In this document: one piece after another, positions 15,109 through 23,025 of the stretch
Layout of the letters: each line of letters opens with the position of its first letter
How positions within the stretch are numbered: the stretch's first letter is position 1
DNA from: SAR202 cluster bacterium Io17-Chloro-G6
GTDB taxonomy: Bacteria; Chloroflexota; Dehalococcoidia; UBA3495
Direction of reading: 5' to 3'
NCBI GenBank assembly: GCA_002816585.1
Contig: MUCT01000049.1
Location: forward strand, 1-29,893
DNA: 29,893 bases
Translations under genes and position numbers: made by a program
The notes under the pieces: generated by a model
The model's database searches: none
What the model was told of the DNA's origin: nothing
The model's input: only the letters and a program-made list of their open reading frames with translations

Positions 15109-15711
15109 ATGAGCAAATCGGTAGTGGTCATCGCTTCGGGTGAAACTGAACGACGTTCGCTGCCGCACCTTTTGGAGCATCTCCAAAAAGAAGACATTTT
15201 CATTTCCGAGGTACGTATACCCAACAGAAACAAAGACCTAGATGTCGGCATGGCCGAAAGGGTTATCAAAGCCGCCTGGTATTCACCCACCGGGGGTGTA
15301 ATTCCTGATAAGTTTGTCGTCCTCGTAGACACTGATGGATCTCCTCCCGAAGAAGTACTGCATCCGTTTAGAAATCAACTTCGTAGCCGGTTGCCGGATG
15401 CAATAACCGCGTCTCTACAATTTGCTTACGCCCAATGGCATTTAGAAGCATGGTACTTTGCGGACGATGCAGGAATCAGAGAGGTTTTGGGACGCGATTC
15501 AGGAAACATTGATTCTTCTCAGCCGGACGCCATACAAAATCCCAAGTTACATCTGAAAAATTTACTCGGAGATAGAGTATATACCTCTGTAATTTCAGAG
15601 GAAATCGCAAGACGGGTCAATGTAGAAACCATCGCTCAATGTAGCGAAAGCTTTCGTGGGTTTCTCGACAGTGTCAGAAATGGAAATGCACCGCAAGGAG
15701 CTCAGCATTGA
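15109..15711 (+). CDS. DUF4276-like Toprim-fold protein, candidate defence nuclease
   Basis: This 200-residue protein resembles the DUF4276/RloB group of Toprim-like proteins. The opening VVVIASGETERRSLPHLLEH supplies the Toprim glutamate (Glu12 or Glu14), VVLVDTDGSPPEE (Asp74-x-Asp76) supplies the metal-binding pair, and HLEAWYFADDAGI is the family's characteristic later motif. This suggests a metal-dependent nuclease controlled by the ATPase encoded 5 bp upstream. Its TGA stop overlaps the TTG start of the SDR gene, so the pair is transcriptionally joined to a metabolic gene. Function is inferred from fold motifs and pairing. Confidence 0.72.
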   Translation: MSKSVVVIASGETERRSLPHLLEHLQKEDIFISEVRIPNRNKDLDVGMAERVIKAAWYSPTGGVIPDKFVVLVDTDGSPPEEVLHPFRNQLRSRLPDAITASLQFAYAQWHLEAWYFADDAGIREVLGRDSGNIDSSQPDAIQNPKLHLKNLLGDRVYTSVISEEIARRVNVETIAQCSESFRGFLDSVRNGNAPQGAQH

Positions 15712-16472
15712 CCGGTAGACTGCAAGACAAGGTTGCCATTGTCACCGGCGGGGCCTCGGGCATCGGGCGGGCCATCTGCCAGCGGTTCGGCCGTGAGGGG
15801 GCCAAGGTGATGGTTGCCGACCGGAACATCGCCGGGGCCGAGGAAACCCTGTCGCTCATGGGGGCGACGCCCGATCACGCCGATATGGTCGACGTCGATA
15901 TCTCTGACGCCTTCCGGGTGGAGCGGATGGTCCATGAGACCGTAATGCGCTTCGGCCGCTTGGACGTTCTGATCAACGGCGCGGCCATCCTCATACGCAC
16001 CCCTGACTTGGTGGATGTGGACGAAGTGCTCTGGGACCTGACCATGGAGACCAACGTCAAGGGTGTCTTCCTCTGTTGCAAATACGCCATCCCGGCGATG
16101 ACCGCCAACGGCGGCGGCGCTATCGTGAACATATCGTCCATGTCGGGCATCCGCGGCATCGGCTATTCAGTGCCCTACGCTGTGAGCAAGGCCGGGGTGA
16201 TCCATCTGACCAAGGTGGCGGCCAGCCAGTACACCTCGGATGGGGTGCGCATCAACTGCATCGCTCCCGGCGGGGTGGACACCCCACAGATGCGGGGCAG
16301 CACGGCCAGCGCGGAGCGGTTCTCAGAGCGGAACGAGAGCCATCCCATGGGCCGGGTGGGGAACGCGGATGAGATTGCCAACCTGGTGTTGTGGCTGGCC
16401 TCTGACGAAGCTTCCTACGTGAGCGGCAGCACCTACATTATCGACGGAGGCGGCTGGGCCGCGGCGAATTAG
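15708..16472 (+). CDS. Short-chain dehydrogenase/reductase (SDR)
   Basis: This 254-residue classical SDR is cytosolic and NAD(P)-dependent. The cofactor loop is TGGASGIG (residues 13-20), the adenine-ring motif is INGAA (from Asn90), and the catalytic residues are Ser143/144 in NISSMSG, Tyr157 and Lys161 in YAVSKAG. The C-terminal VSGSTYIIDGGG is typical. The acidic residue after strand 2 (VADRN) favours NAD. The start is a TTG at 15708 that overlaps the preceding stop codon; AAGGAG lies about eight bases upstream, which supports it. Substrate unknown. A small gene follows 13 bp later. Confidence 0.88.
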   Translation: MTGRLQDKVAIVTGGASGIGRAICQRFGREGAKVMVADRNIAGAEETLSLMGATPDHADMVDVDISDAFRVERMVHETVMRFGRLDVLINGAAILIRTPDLVDVDEVLWDLTMETNVKGVFLCCKYAIPAMTANGGGAIVNISSMSGIRGIGYSVPYAVSKAGVIHLTKVAASQYTSDGVRINCIAPGGVDTPQMRGSTASAERFSERNESHPMGRVGNADEIANLVLWLASDEASYVSGSTYIIDGGGWAAAN

Positions 16473-16485
16473 ACCCCAGATAGAT

Positions 16486-16725
16486 ATGGATAAACTGATC
16501 GACATAGCGGACCGCGCCGTGGCTGACTATGGATTCCGCCAGGCAGTGCTATACGGCGTGGCGGACATTGCGCGGAGATGGTCGCTAACTGAAGAAGAGA
16601 CCGCCCTCCTGTCTGGCCCTGTGCTGGCCGAACTTGGCGCCCTGCCCATCCCCGTGCAGCCGGAAGACATCCCGTCAGAGCAGGCCAGGGTCTCGGAGAC
16701 AATCCGGGGATTGTTTCCGGCATAA
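16486..16725 (+). CDS. Small protein resembling Os1348-type RiPP-precursor-like proteins
   Basis: This 79-residue protein follows the SDR gene by 13 bp. Its N-terminal half reads IADRAVADYGFRQAVL followed by RRWSLTEEETALLSG, which resembles the helical pattern of Os1348/Nif11-like leader peptides (an aDxxFRxxLL stretch followed by LTxEExAxL). The C-terminal half is proline-rich (PIPVQPEDIPSEQ) and lacks cysteines or a serine/threonine cluster, and no peptide-modifying enzyme is nearby. It may instead be a small partner protein of the SDR. The resemblance is by eye only. Confidence 0.55.
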   Translation: MDKLIDIADRAVADYGFRQAVLYGVADIARRWSLTEEETALLSGPVLAELGALPIPVQPEDIPSEQARVSETIRGLFPA

Positions 16726-16751
16726 AGGTTTGCTGAAACCAGGTTTCAGGT

Positions 16752-17807
16752 TTATGGAGACGCGGCCGCGCCGCCCAGTTGCCGTGGGTCATAACCGACC
16801 AGTTCCACGAATCCCCTGCCGCTGACGCTTCGGCCCTGGCTCGTTCCAGTGGCCCGCACTTCTCCTTCCCAGTACGCGGCCGGCGTGTATCGGCTGCCGG
16901 CGAATTCTGAATCCAGCAGTACGGGCTCCAGCACCAAATTCAGGTCCAAAGATGGGGAGGTCACCGTCCACCCACTCGGGTAGGTGACCCTGGTCGCGGG
17001 ACTGGTCCAGGTGGTGTGGGACATTATGGACACGTCGTCTTGGGCCAGGATCAGGGCTGGACCATTGGCCAAGATCAGGGTGCCGTATCTGGCGATCGGA
17101 GTCCTGTCGGACGGGTCCCAGACCAAGACCACCATCAGGTCAGTGGCGTCGTCAAGCTGCAGGCTTACCCAGTCCCAGCCAACCCTTCGCCCCTCCACGT
17201 CGCCCCACTGATGGTCCATCCAGGCAACGCCGGTCACCGGGCGTGCTTCCCCGTTGATCGTCATAGTTCCGGCGAGATCCAGGCGAGGGCGGGTGTAGTA
17301 ATAGGTGTCGCCAACAGGACCCAGGCTAACCAACCCGTTGCCCTGATGCAGCACCGGAGGCTTGGTTGAAACGGCGTTAAGGTCCAGGGAGTATTCTGCC
17401 AGGTCGAACACCAAGTTGTAGGTACCCCCATTTCCATTCATACTCCAGCCACCCACGCTGACATCTATGCCGGTCGCGCTCTCATCCAACGCGCTGAGGA
17501 GCACTTTTTCTCCGGTTAGGTGCTCGCCGGCCGTATGGTCGCCCAAACTGGCCTGCAGCAGTCGGGGTACGGCGGTCCTCGTGGCCGCGCTCTGAAAGGT
17601 CACGTAGTGGTAGCTGTACTCTCGGCCTCTGTCGTCGGTGAGCAGCCCGTTGAAGTACCACCACTCAATAGTGGCGTCGTGGGGTGCTTCGTCGGCGGGC
17701 AGGGACACCAACGGCTGAGCGGCCGTTTCGGTAATGGGTGTGGCCGCCCCTCCGCAAGCGGCGGCCAAGATCAAAGCCGCGCAGAGAACGAGGACCGAAA
17801 GTTTCAT
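16752..17807 (-). CDS. CrtC/AttH-like lipocalin-domain lipoprotein
   Basis: This 351-residue exported protein resembles the AttH/CrtC (carotenoid 1,2-hydratase) lipocalin-like family: APHDATIEWWYFNGLL with DRGREYSYHYVTFQ near the N-terminus and VTGVAWMDHQWGD in the middle are the diagnostic stretches. An N-terminal signal (MKLSVLVLCAALILAAACGG) ends in a lipobox-like site at Cys18, so it is probably membrane-anchored outside the cytoplasm. I choose the ATG at 17807 because the signal then begins properly, and not an in-frame start at 17858. Members are lipid-binding or hydratase-like; with no carotenoid genes nearby, a CrtC activity should not be assumed. Confidence 0.8.
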   Translation of the reverse strand: MKLSVLVLCAALILAAACGGAATPITETAAQPLVSLPADEAPHDATIEWWYFNGLLTDDRGREYSYHYVTFQSAATRTAVPRLLQASLGDHTAGEHLTGEKVLLSALDESATGIDVSVGGWSMNGNGGTYNLVFDLAEYSLDLNAVSTKPPVLHQGNGLVSLGPVGDTYYYTRPRLDLAGTMTINGEARPVTGVAWMDHQWGDVEGRRVGWDWVSLQLDDATDLMVVLVWDPSDRTPIARYGTLILANGPALILAQDDVSIMSHTTWTSPATRVTYPSGWTVTSPSLDLNLVLEPVLLDSEFAGSRYTPAAYWEGEVRATGTSQGRSVSGRGFVELVGYDPRQLGGAAASP

Positions 17808-17861
17808 GTGTCTGCCCTGGATGGATGACCGGTTCGGGTGAACGATTAAATAAGCCAAGGG

Positions 17862-17880
17862 CCTAATCTGATATATTAGG
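17862..17880. promoter_or_regulatory. Inverted repeat in the divergent intergenic region, possible operator
   Basis: CCTAAT (17862-17867) and ATTAGG (17875-17880) form a perfect 6-bp inverted repeat around seven bases, overlapping a TATATT sequence that could serve as a -10 box for the PPOX gene at 17916. It sits between the divergent lipoprotein and PPOX genes. Confidence 0.3.
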
Positions 17881-17915
17881 TCAATCCCGCCCCTGAGGCT
17901 ATATGGAGAATCGCC

Positions 17916-18332
17916 GTGGCCAAACTAAGCCAAGAAGAGCAGGAATTATTTCTGGCCCAGCCGAGGATCGCCCATCTGGCGACTTTGCGGCCAGCGGGCA
18001 CGCCCCACGTCGCCCCAGTATGGTTCCTATGGGACCAAGGCCGGGCGTGGGTCATGGCCGACGGCGGAGCGGTGAAGGTTAGGAACGTCAAGGGAAATCC
18101 GGCGGTGACCCTGTCCATCGCCACCCCGGAGCGGCCATTGTCCTATGTTGTTCTAGAAGGAAGGGCACAGATCAATTCGGATGATTTGGACCGGGTTGTG
18201 GAGCGCATGTGTGTGCTCTACGACGGGCCAGAGCGGGGAGCGGATTTCGCCAAAGAATTGCTCGGCGAGGACCGCATGGTCCTTTTGGAGATCTCCGTGG
18301 ACCGGGTAATGTCCTGGAAGGACGGCGGCTAG
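17916..18332 (+). CDS. PPOX-class F420-dependent enzyme
   Basis: This 138-residue split-barrel protein is of the F420-dependent PPOX subfamily. The typical opening is AHLATLRPAGTPHVAPVWFL, followed by the cofactor-phosphate stretch GGAVKVRNVKGNPAVTLSIA and the strand YVVLEGRAQI. It likely uses coenzyme F420 or flavin to reduce an unknown small molecule. The start is GTG with GGAG eight bases upstream. It is distinct from the PPOX protein at 3837, so the genome carries at least two paralogues, which fits an F420-making organism. Divergent from the lipoprotein and convergent with the carboxylesterase. Confidence 0.86.
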   Translation: MAKLSQEEQELFLAQPRIAHLATLRPAGTPHVAPVWFLWDQGRAWVMADGGAVKVRNVKGNPAVTLSIATPERPLSYVVLEGRAQINSDDLDRVVERMCVLYDGPERGADFAKELLGEDRMVLLEISVDRVMSWKDGG

Positions 18333-18379
18333 GCCGCGCTTTCATACTACGGTTCATTGGACAGCCTGACTTAGCCTGA

Positions 18380-19069
18380 TTAGCCGGGTACTTCCAAGGG
18401 AGGCAGCACGTTGCCGATCCAGAGAACCAGGTCGTTCAGCACGTCAGGACTGATCTCGTGCCCCATGTCGTAGATGTGAAACTCGGGGCTGTATCCGTGC
18501 CCTTCGAGAAAGTACTTAGCGGAGTGTGCCGTATCCTCAGAGACCATCTGGTCGTACCTGCCATGGGCCACGAAGATTGGCTGACTGCGTTCTTTCGGAA
18601 GGCGGGTTTCCAGTTCTTCCTGGTCGGGAAGCGTGGCGCTCAAAGCGGCCAGTCCGGCGAAGCGGTCCGCCTGGGCCAGGCCGCAACGGTAGGTCATTCC
18701 CCCGCCTTGGGAGAACCCCAATAGCAGCGACCGGCCCGGCGCAACGTTGAACTGCTGGGATACCGTGTCGAAGAAATTGCTGAGCAGCGCCTCGGATTTC
18801 GCCGCTTCATCTGGTGTGCCCTGACCGCGCGGAGTCATCCAGCCGAACCCGGTATGGCCCGGGCCTAGGTTGAAGGGTATGGGCGCGTTGGGGCAGGCGT
18901 AGACGTAGCCGGTGGCGTTTATAGCTGGAGCTAGGCCGGCCAGGTCCTGCATATTGGCGCCGAACCCGTGGAGCATTATCACCAGGGGGTAAGAAGAGTC
19001 CGGGCTATAATCGTCGGGGACAACCGTGATGTACTGAAGTCCCGTTCCCTCGTTTATTTCGGAGCGCAT
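18380..19069 (-). CDS. Phospholipase/carboxylesterase-family alpha/beta hydrolase
   Basis: This 229-residue cytosolic alpha/beta hydrolase belongs to the Abhydrolase_2 (carboxylesterase/acyl-protein thioesterase-like) group. The oxyanion-side motif is VIMLHGFGANMQDL; the catalytic triad is Ser120 in LLLGFSQGG, Asp173 in AHGRYDQMV and His204 in DMGHEIS. Length is typical and no signal peptide is visible. The ATG has GGAGG nine bases upstream. It is divergent from the DUF952 gene. Natural substrate unknown, presumably short-chain esters. Confidence 0.87.
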   Translation of the reverse strand: MRSEINEGTGLQYITVVPDDYSPDSSYPLVIMLHGFGANMQDLAGLAPAINATGYVYACPNAPIPFNLGPGHTGFGWMTPRGQGTPDEAAKSEALLSNFFDTVSQQFNVAPGRSLLLGFSQGGGMTYRCGLAQADRFAGLAALSATLPDQEELETRLPKERSQPIFVAHGRYDQMVSEDTAHSAKYFLEGHGYSPEFHIYDMGHEISPDVLNDLVLWIGNVLPPLEVPG

Positions 19070-19171
19070 TCTGGAAATCCTCCACTTTCGTTGCGGCTAT
19101 CATCCTAACACCCGGCGCTCTGCGGTACAATTTTCGCCGTCGGCTATATTCAGAATAATTGGAGTTACCGA

Positions 19172-19507
19172 ATGGCATTGATCTATCACCTGATTTATAA
19201 GAGCGCCTGGGAAAACGCTCGGCCGGCCGGCGAATACTCGGCTCCGAGCCTTGCCGAGGAGGGTTTCATTCACTGCTCCAAGGACATCCCGCAGCTTCTC
19301 CAAGTTGCGGCGCGGCTGTATCCCGGTGAGACCAACCTGTTGGTGTTGGATGTTGACCTGGACAAGCTCACCGCCCCGCTCAAACGCGAGCCCAGCCGGT
19401 CAGGCGAGATCTATCCTCACATCTATGGAAAGCTGAACGCCGATGCGGTGGTACGGGAAAGGGCCCTGAATGTGAGTGCCGACGGTGAGCACTACCTAGA
19501 AGCCTGA
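19172..19507 (+). CDS. DUF952 domain protein
   Basis: This 111-residue protein matches the DUF952 pattern: IYHLIYKSAWENA at the start, the conserved LAEEGFIHCSKDIPQLLQVA stretch, then LLVLDVDLDKL and IYPHIYGKLNADAVV near the end. The fold is related to ADP-ribosyltransferase-like or Tpt1-like proteins, but no activity is established. GGAG precedes the ATG by seven bases. Single gene between the esterase and the terminal oxidase operon. Confidence 0.85.
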   Translation: MALIYHLIYKSAWENARPAGEYSAPSLAEEGFIHCSKDIPQLLQVAARLYPGETNLLVLDVDLDKLTAPLKREPSRSGEIYPHIYGKLNADAVVRERALNVSADGEHYLEA

Positions 19508-19590
19508 CTTGAGAGCCTGACAGCCCTGGGTAAAATACCGCGAAAACAGACGGCGGCGGAAATCAGGAAATAGATAGGCCCGACTTATTC

Positions 19591-19611
19591 TTCAATGGGG
19601 CCTTTATTGAA
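19591..19611 (-). terminator. Weak hairpin after the oxidase operon
   Basis: TTCAAT (19591-19596) pairs with ATTGAA (19606-19611) just beyond the last oxidase gene, and a competing GGCCC/GGGCC pair (19577-19581 with 19598-19602) overlaps it. No T-run follows on the minus strand, so this is a weak terminator candidate. Confidence 0.25.
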
Positions 19612-19625
19612 CTCAAGAGGGTGAC

Positions 19626-20432
19626 TTAGTTCACTACAAAGTCGCCAAACATCGTGAAGTTGTGGCCTGGGAACGTGCAGACAAACTGGTAGGTTCCCGG
19701 CCCAGGCGCGGTGAAAGTTACTTCTGCCTCTCCCCCGGGGCCAATCACAGCCGTATTTGCAATGACCCGGTCATCGCCCGGTTGAACCCAATCGTTGTCG
19801 GGCCCGGCGGCAGTGCCATCGGCCGCCACGGCGTCTTTAACACCGTTTTGGACGATGACAAAGTTATGGCTATTGATGACTGAAGGATTGCTGAAGGTTA
19901 CGGTCACTTCATCCCCAGAATTGGCGGAAAGACTCGCTATGTTGAAGGCCAGTCCATCCCCTTCTGCTCCGATGGCGATGGCTACCGGACCTGCCGTTAC
20001 AGGGGTTTCAGTTTCTGAACCTCCGCCGGGAGGCGGGGTGGTTGTTTCTTCTTCCTCTCCAGCCTCTTCATGTTCATCGTAGGAAACGGCATTATTCTGA
20101 GCGAACGTTCGCTGATCGCCCTCAAAGGCGACGAAGAGTCCCAATAACGCTATCCCCACCAAGAACGCCAGGGTCAACCCGGCGATGAATACGGTTCCGA
20201 AGAGCCTGTTGTCGAACTTTAGATGCATGTAGTACATGATCACGACGGCGAACTTAACCGCCGACAGCGCAATCAACAACGGTATCTTGCTAGCTCCGAG
20301 GTGGTCTACGATGCCGGCCCGTTCCCAGATCAGCAGGAATTCAACGATCGTGATCGCGAACAGAGCAATCGCAATGAATACATATTGGCCGAATGTGGGG
20401 TGGTTTGATGTATGTTCGGTTTCGTGGGCCAT
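19626..20432 (-). CDS. ctaF: Cytochrome c oxidase subunit IV fused to a cupredoxin domain
   Basis: This 268-residue fusion begins with a prokaryotic oxidase subunit IV (CtaF/CyoD type) of about 105 residues with three membrane helices and the family motif VKFAVVIMYYMHLKFDN. An acidic, proline/glycine-rich linker (SYDEHEEAGEEEETTTPPPG) leads to a C-terminal cupredoxin. Copper ligands are visible: His189 in NSHNFV, and Cys252, His257 and Met261 in VCTFPGHNFTMFGD, i.e. C-x4-H-x3-M, the azurin spacing. Three helices with a cytoplasmic N-terminus place the copper domain on the outer face, where it could pass electrons to subunit II. I choose ATG 20432 because the N-terminus then fits. Last gene of the oxidase operon. 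The symbol refers to the subunit IV part. Confidence 0.87.
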   Translation of the reverse strand: MAHETEHTSNHPTFGQYVFIAIALFAITIVEFLLIWERAGIVDHLGASKIPLLIALSAVKFAVVIMYYMHLKFDNRLFGTVFIAGLTLAFLVGIALLGLFVAFEGDQRTFAQNNAVSYDEHEEAGEEEETTTPPPGGGSETETPVTAGPVAIAIGAEGDGLAFNIASLSANSGDEVTVTFSNPSVINSHNFVIVQNGVKDAVAADGTAAGPDNDWVQPGDDRVIANTAVIGPGGEAEVTFTAPGPGTYQFVCTFPGHNFTMFGDFVVN

Positions 20433-20475
20433 ATTGATCCAAGGGACTCCTATTGGAGTTCGGCAGGGGTGATTA

Positions 20476-21096
20476 TTAGCCGCCCGGAGGGACGACGGGA
20501 CCGGCATCGAACCCGCCGATCAGGTATAACAGAGTGAAGATGACGATCCAGACGATGTCAACGAAGTGCCAATACAAACCCAGGAGTTCGACATCCAGCG
20601 CGGTTTTGGGACCCAGGCGTCCTTTGGCCCCCAATATGGCCATGGCCAACAGCCAGATGATTCCCAAAGTCACGTGAGCGCCGTGAAAACCGGTGAGGGT
20701 GAAGAAGGAAGCGCCAAACAGGTTGCCTCCCAGCGTCAGTCCCTCGTTCTTGAATGTATTGAACTCTACTACTTGGAACCCAATGAAAATCGACCCCAGG
20801 ACTGCCGTTGCCAACAACCAGCCGACGATGCCGCGCTGGTTATCGGCGTTGGTCGCCGCCAGCGCCTGCACCATGGCAAAGCTGCTCATCAACAAGACAA
20901 AGGTGCTGATGGTCGTCACTGGAACGTTGATGATATCTACCGGATATGGGCCAACCAGACTCTGGCCGCGGTAGACCATATAGGTGGCGATCAGGGAGGC
21001 GAAGAAAAGGCAGTCCGACCCCAAAAATACCCACATGAGCATCTTCCGGTGGCTTAAGCCGGTGGTCGTATATTCGTGCTCTGCTGTGTGGGCCAA
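20476..21096 (-). CDS. ctaE: Cytochrome c oxidase subunit III
   Basis: This 206-residue membrane protein with about five transmembrane helices is the short form of subunit III found in many bacterial aa3/caa3 oxidases. Family landmarks are KMLMWVFLGSDCLFFASLIA, the conserved glutamate helix GFQVVEFNTF, FFTLTGFHGAHVTLGI and the terminal LLGLYWHFVDIVWIVIF. It stabilises the proton-pumping core. The start is a TTG with GGAG nine bases upstream, 12 bp after ctaD. Confidence 0.92.
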   Translation of the reverse strand: MAHTAEHEYTTTGLSHRKMLMWVFLGSDCLFFASLIATYMVYRGQSLVGPYPVDIINVPVTTISTFVLLMSSFAMVQALAATNADNQRGIVGWLLATAVLGSIFIGFQVVEFNTFKNEGLTLGGNLFGASFFTLTGFHGAHVTLGIIWLLAMAILGAKGRLGPKTALDVELLGLYWHFVDIVWIVIFTLLYLIGGFDAGPVVPPGG

Positions 21097-21108
21097 GATC
21101 TCAGTCTC

Positions 21109-22950
21109 CTAGTGGTGGTCTTCGGAAGGGGCGGCGGGAGGTTCATTGCCCCAACCGACGACACCCATCATTGCTATGGCTCCACCCAAAAAGCTGATGG
21201 CGTAGTGGGAAAGCAGTCCACCGCCGATCAAGGCCACTCCAACAGCGGTGAAGATCGGCCAATATGACGGGCTTGGCATATGGATGGAGCTGGGGTCGAC
21301 CAAGGGTTCAGGCTCGGTAATGGGTGTCCCAGCGGCCTCCGCCTGCTCTTTTGTGATCCAATATTGGTCCCGCCCTTCGACCTGGGGAATCTCCGCGAAG
21401 TTATATGGTGGCGGCGGTGAGGCGATGCTCCACTCCAACCCGGGGGCGTCCCAGGGGTCATGGCCGGCCGGCCGCGACCTACGGGACTGCCAGACGTTGT
21501 AGATAAAGAACAGGAAGGCAATGAACAGTACGATGTAACCGACGCTTGCGAGCCGGTTCAGGTTCTCCCAGCCGAACTCTGCTGGGTAGGTGTAGATGCG
21601 GCGTGGCATCCCGTTCAACCCGAGGTAGTGCATTGGGAAGAACGTCAGGTTCATTCCGATGAACATAAACCAGAAATTTAACTTGCCTATGGTCTCGCTC
21701 ATCATTCTGCCGGTGATCTTGGGGTACCAGTAGTAAATGCCGGCGAAGATGCCAAATAGCGAACCGCCGAATAACACGTAGTGGATGTGCGCCACGATGT
21801 AGTAGGTGTCCTGTTGCTGGAAGTCAGACGGGGAGATGGCATGGGAAATGCCGCTGAGACCCCCAACGATGAACAGTGCCACGAACCCGAGGGCAAACAG
21901 CATCGGTGTGGTGAACTCGATCGCGCCCCTCCATAGCGTCCCGATCCAGTTGAAGATTTTAATGCCGGTTGGGACCGCGATCAGCATGGTGGTGATAGTG
22001 AATACCGAGTTTGCCACCGGGCCCAGACCCACGGTGAACATGTGGTGGCTCCACACGGCCCAGCCCATGATGCCGATTACAATTCCGGAGAATATAATGA
22101 AGGGATAACCGAACAAAGACTTTCGCGAGAAGGTCGGCAATATCTCCGACACAATGCCCATTGGCGGCAGGATCAGGATGTAGACCTCTGGGTGGCCGAA
22201 GACCCAGAACAAATGTTGCCAAAGTATGGGGTCGCCCCCCTCGGCCGGAATGAAGAAGTGGGTCCCAAAGTTCCGGTCCATGGTCAGTTCAATCAAGCCC
22301 ACCGTGATTACCGGGAATGCCAGGACCAGCAGAATCGACGTAATTAGGGTCATCCAAACGAAGACGGGCATGCGCATCATGGACATTCCCGGCGCACGCA
22401 AGTTGATGATTGTCACGACGAAGTTTAGCGCCGCCGCAACTGATGACGCCCCTAGGACCAACAGGCTGATAGACCAGTAGTCCAATCCCCGGTCGACGCT
22501 AAATGGCTTCTCAGTGAGGTTGGCATAGGAGAACCAACCGGCGTCTGGCACCTGGTCCACGACGAAGCTCATATGCATGAGGATCGCGCCGAACAGGAAG
22601 ATCCAGTAACTTAGGGCATTGAGCCTGGGGAAGGCGACGTCACGCGCTCCGATGGCCAGCGGCACCACAAAGTTAAAGAAGCTGGCGGATAGCGGCATGA
22701 TGACCATGAATATCATCACTGTGGCGTGCATGGTGAACATCTGGTTGAATCGTGCCGGGCCGATCAGGTCGTTGTCGGCCGCGGACAATTGCATGCGGAT
22801 TACACCAGCTTCGACACCCGCAATTAGCATTAATATCAAAGCGGTCACGCCGTAAAGTACGCCGATGCGCTTATGGTCGACCGTAGTTATCCAGCCCCAG
22901 ACGCCCGCGTAGCTTGTTGGTCGTGGTATGACGCCGGTTATCGTTGCCAT
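21109..22950 (-). CDS. ctaD: Cytochrome c oxidase subunit I
   Basis: This 613-residue catalytic subunit of a heme-copper oxidase reduces O2 to water and pumps protons. Visible are the low-spin heme ligand in MFTMHATVMIF, the D-channel entrance GARDVAFPRLN, the CuB/E286-type motif FGHPEVYILILPP (His-Tyr pair and Glu, i.e. A1 family), SHHMFT for the other CuB histidines, the K-channel lysine in VPTGIKIFNW, and the heme a3/a ligands in VAHIHYVLFGG. The C-terminus is extended by two hydrophobic segments and an acidic/His tail. Second gene of the ctaCDEF group, 75 bp after ctaC. Confidence 0.96.
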   Translation of the reverse strand: MATITGVIPRPTSYAGVWGWITTVDHKRIGVLYGVTALILMLIAGVEAGVIRMQLSAADNDLIGPARFNQMFTMHATVMIFMVIMPLSASFFNFVVPLAIGARDVAFPRLNALSYWIFLFGAILMHMSFVVDQVPDAGWFSYANLTEKPFSVDRGLDYWSISLLVLGASSVAAALNFVVTIINLRAPGMSMMRMPVFVWMTLITSILLVLAFPVITVGLIELTMDRNFGTHFFIPAEGGDPILWQHLFWVFGHPEVYILILPPMGIVSEILPTFSRKSLFGYPFIIFSGIVIGIMGWAVWSHHMFTVGLGPVANSVFTITTMLIAVPTGIKIFNWIGTLWRGAIEFTTPMLFALGFVALFIVGGLSGISHAISPSDFQQQDTYYIVAHIHYVLFGGSLFGIFAGIYYWYPKITGRMMSETIGKLNFWFMFIGMNLTFFPMHYLGLNGMPRRIYTYPAEFGWENLNRLASVGYIVLFIAFLFFIYNVWQSRRSRPAGHDPWDAPGLEWSIASPPPPYNFAEIPQVEGRDQYWITKEQAEAAGTPITEPEPLVDPSSIHMPSPSYWPIFTAVGVALIGGGLLSHYAISFLGGAIAMMGVVGWGNEPPAAPSEDHH

Positions 22951-23025
22951 TCTTTGCTTTCTTCCGGGCTATTCACCGGACCAGCCGGTAAATACGCCGC
23001 GGTCTCCGCTCCTAGTTGGTCAATA

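Noticed and set aside
16752..17807. Calling the lipoprotein a true carotenoid 1,2-hydratase
   Set aside because: It shares the AttH/CrtC lipocalin-like motifs, but there are no carotenoid genes nearby and it has a lipoprotein signal, so only the family is claimed.
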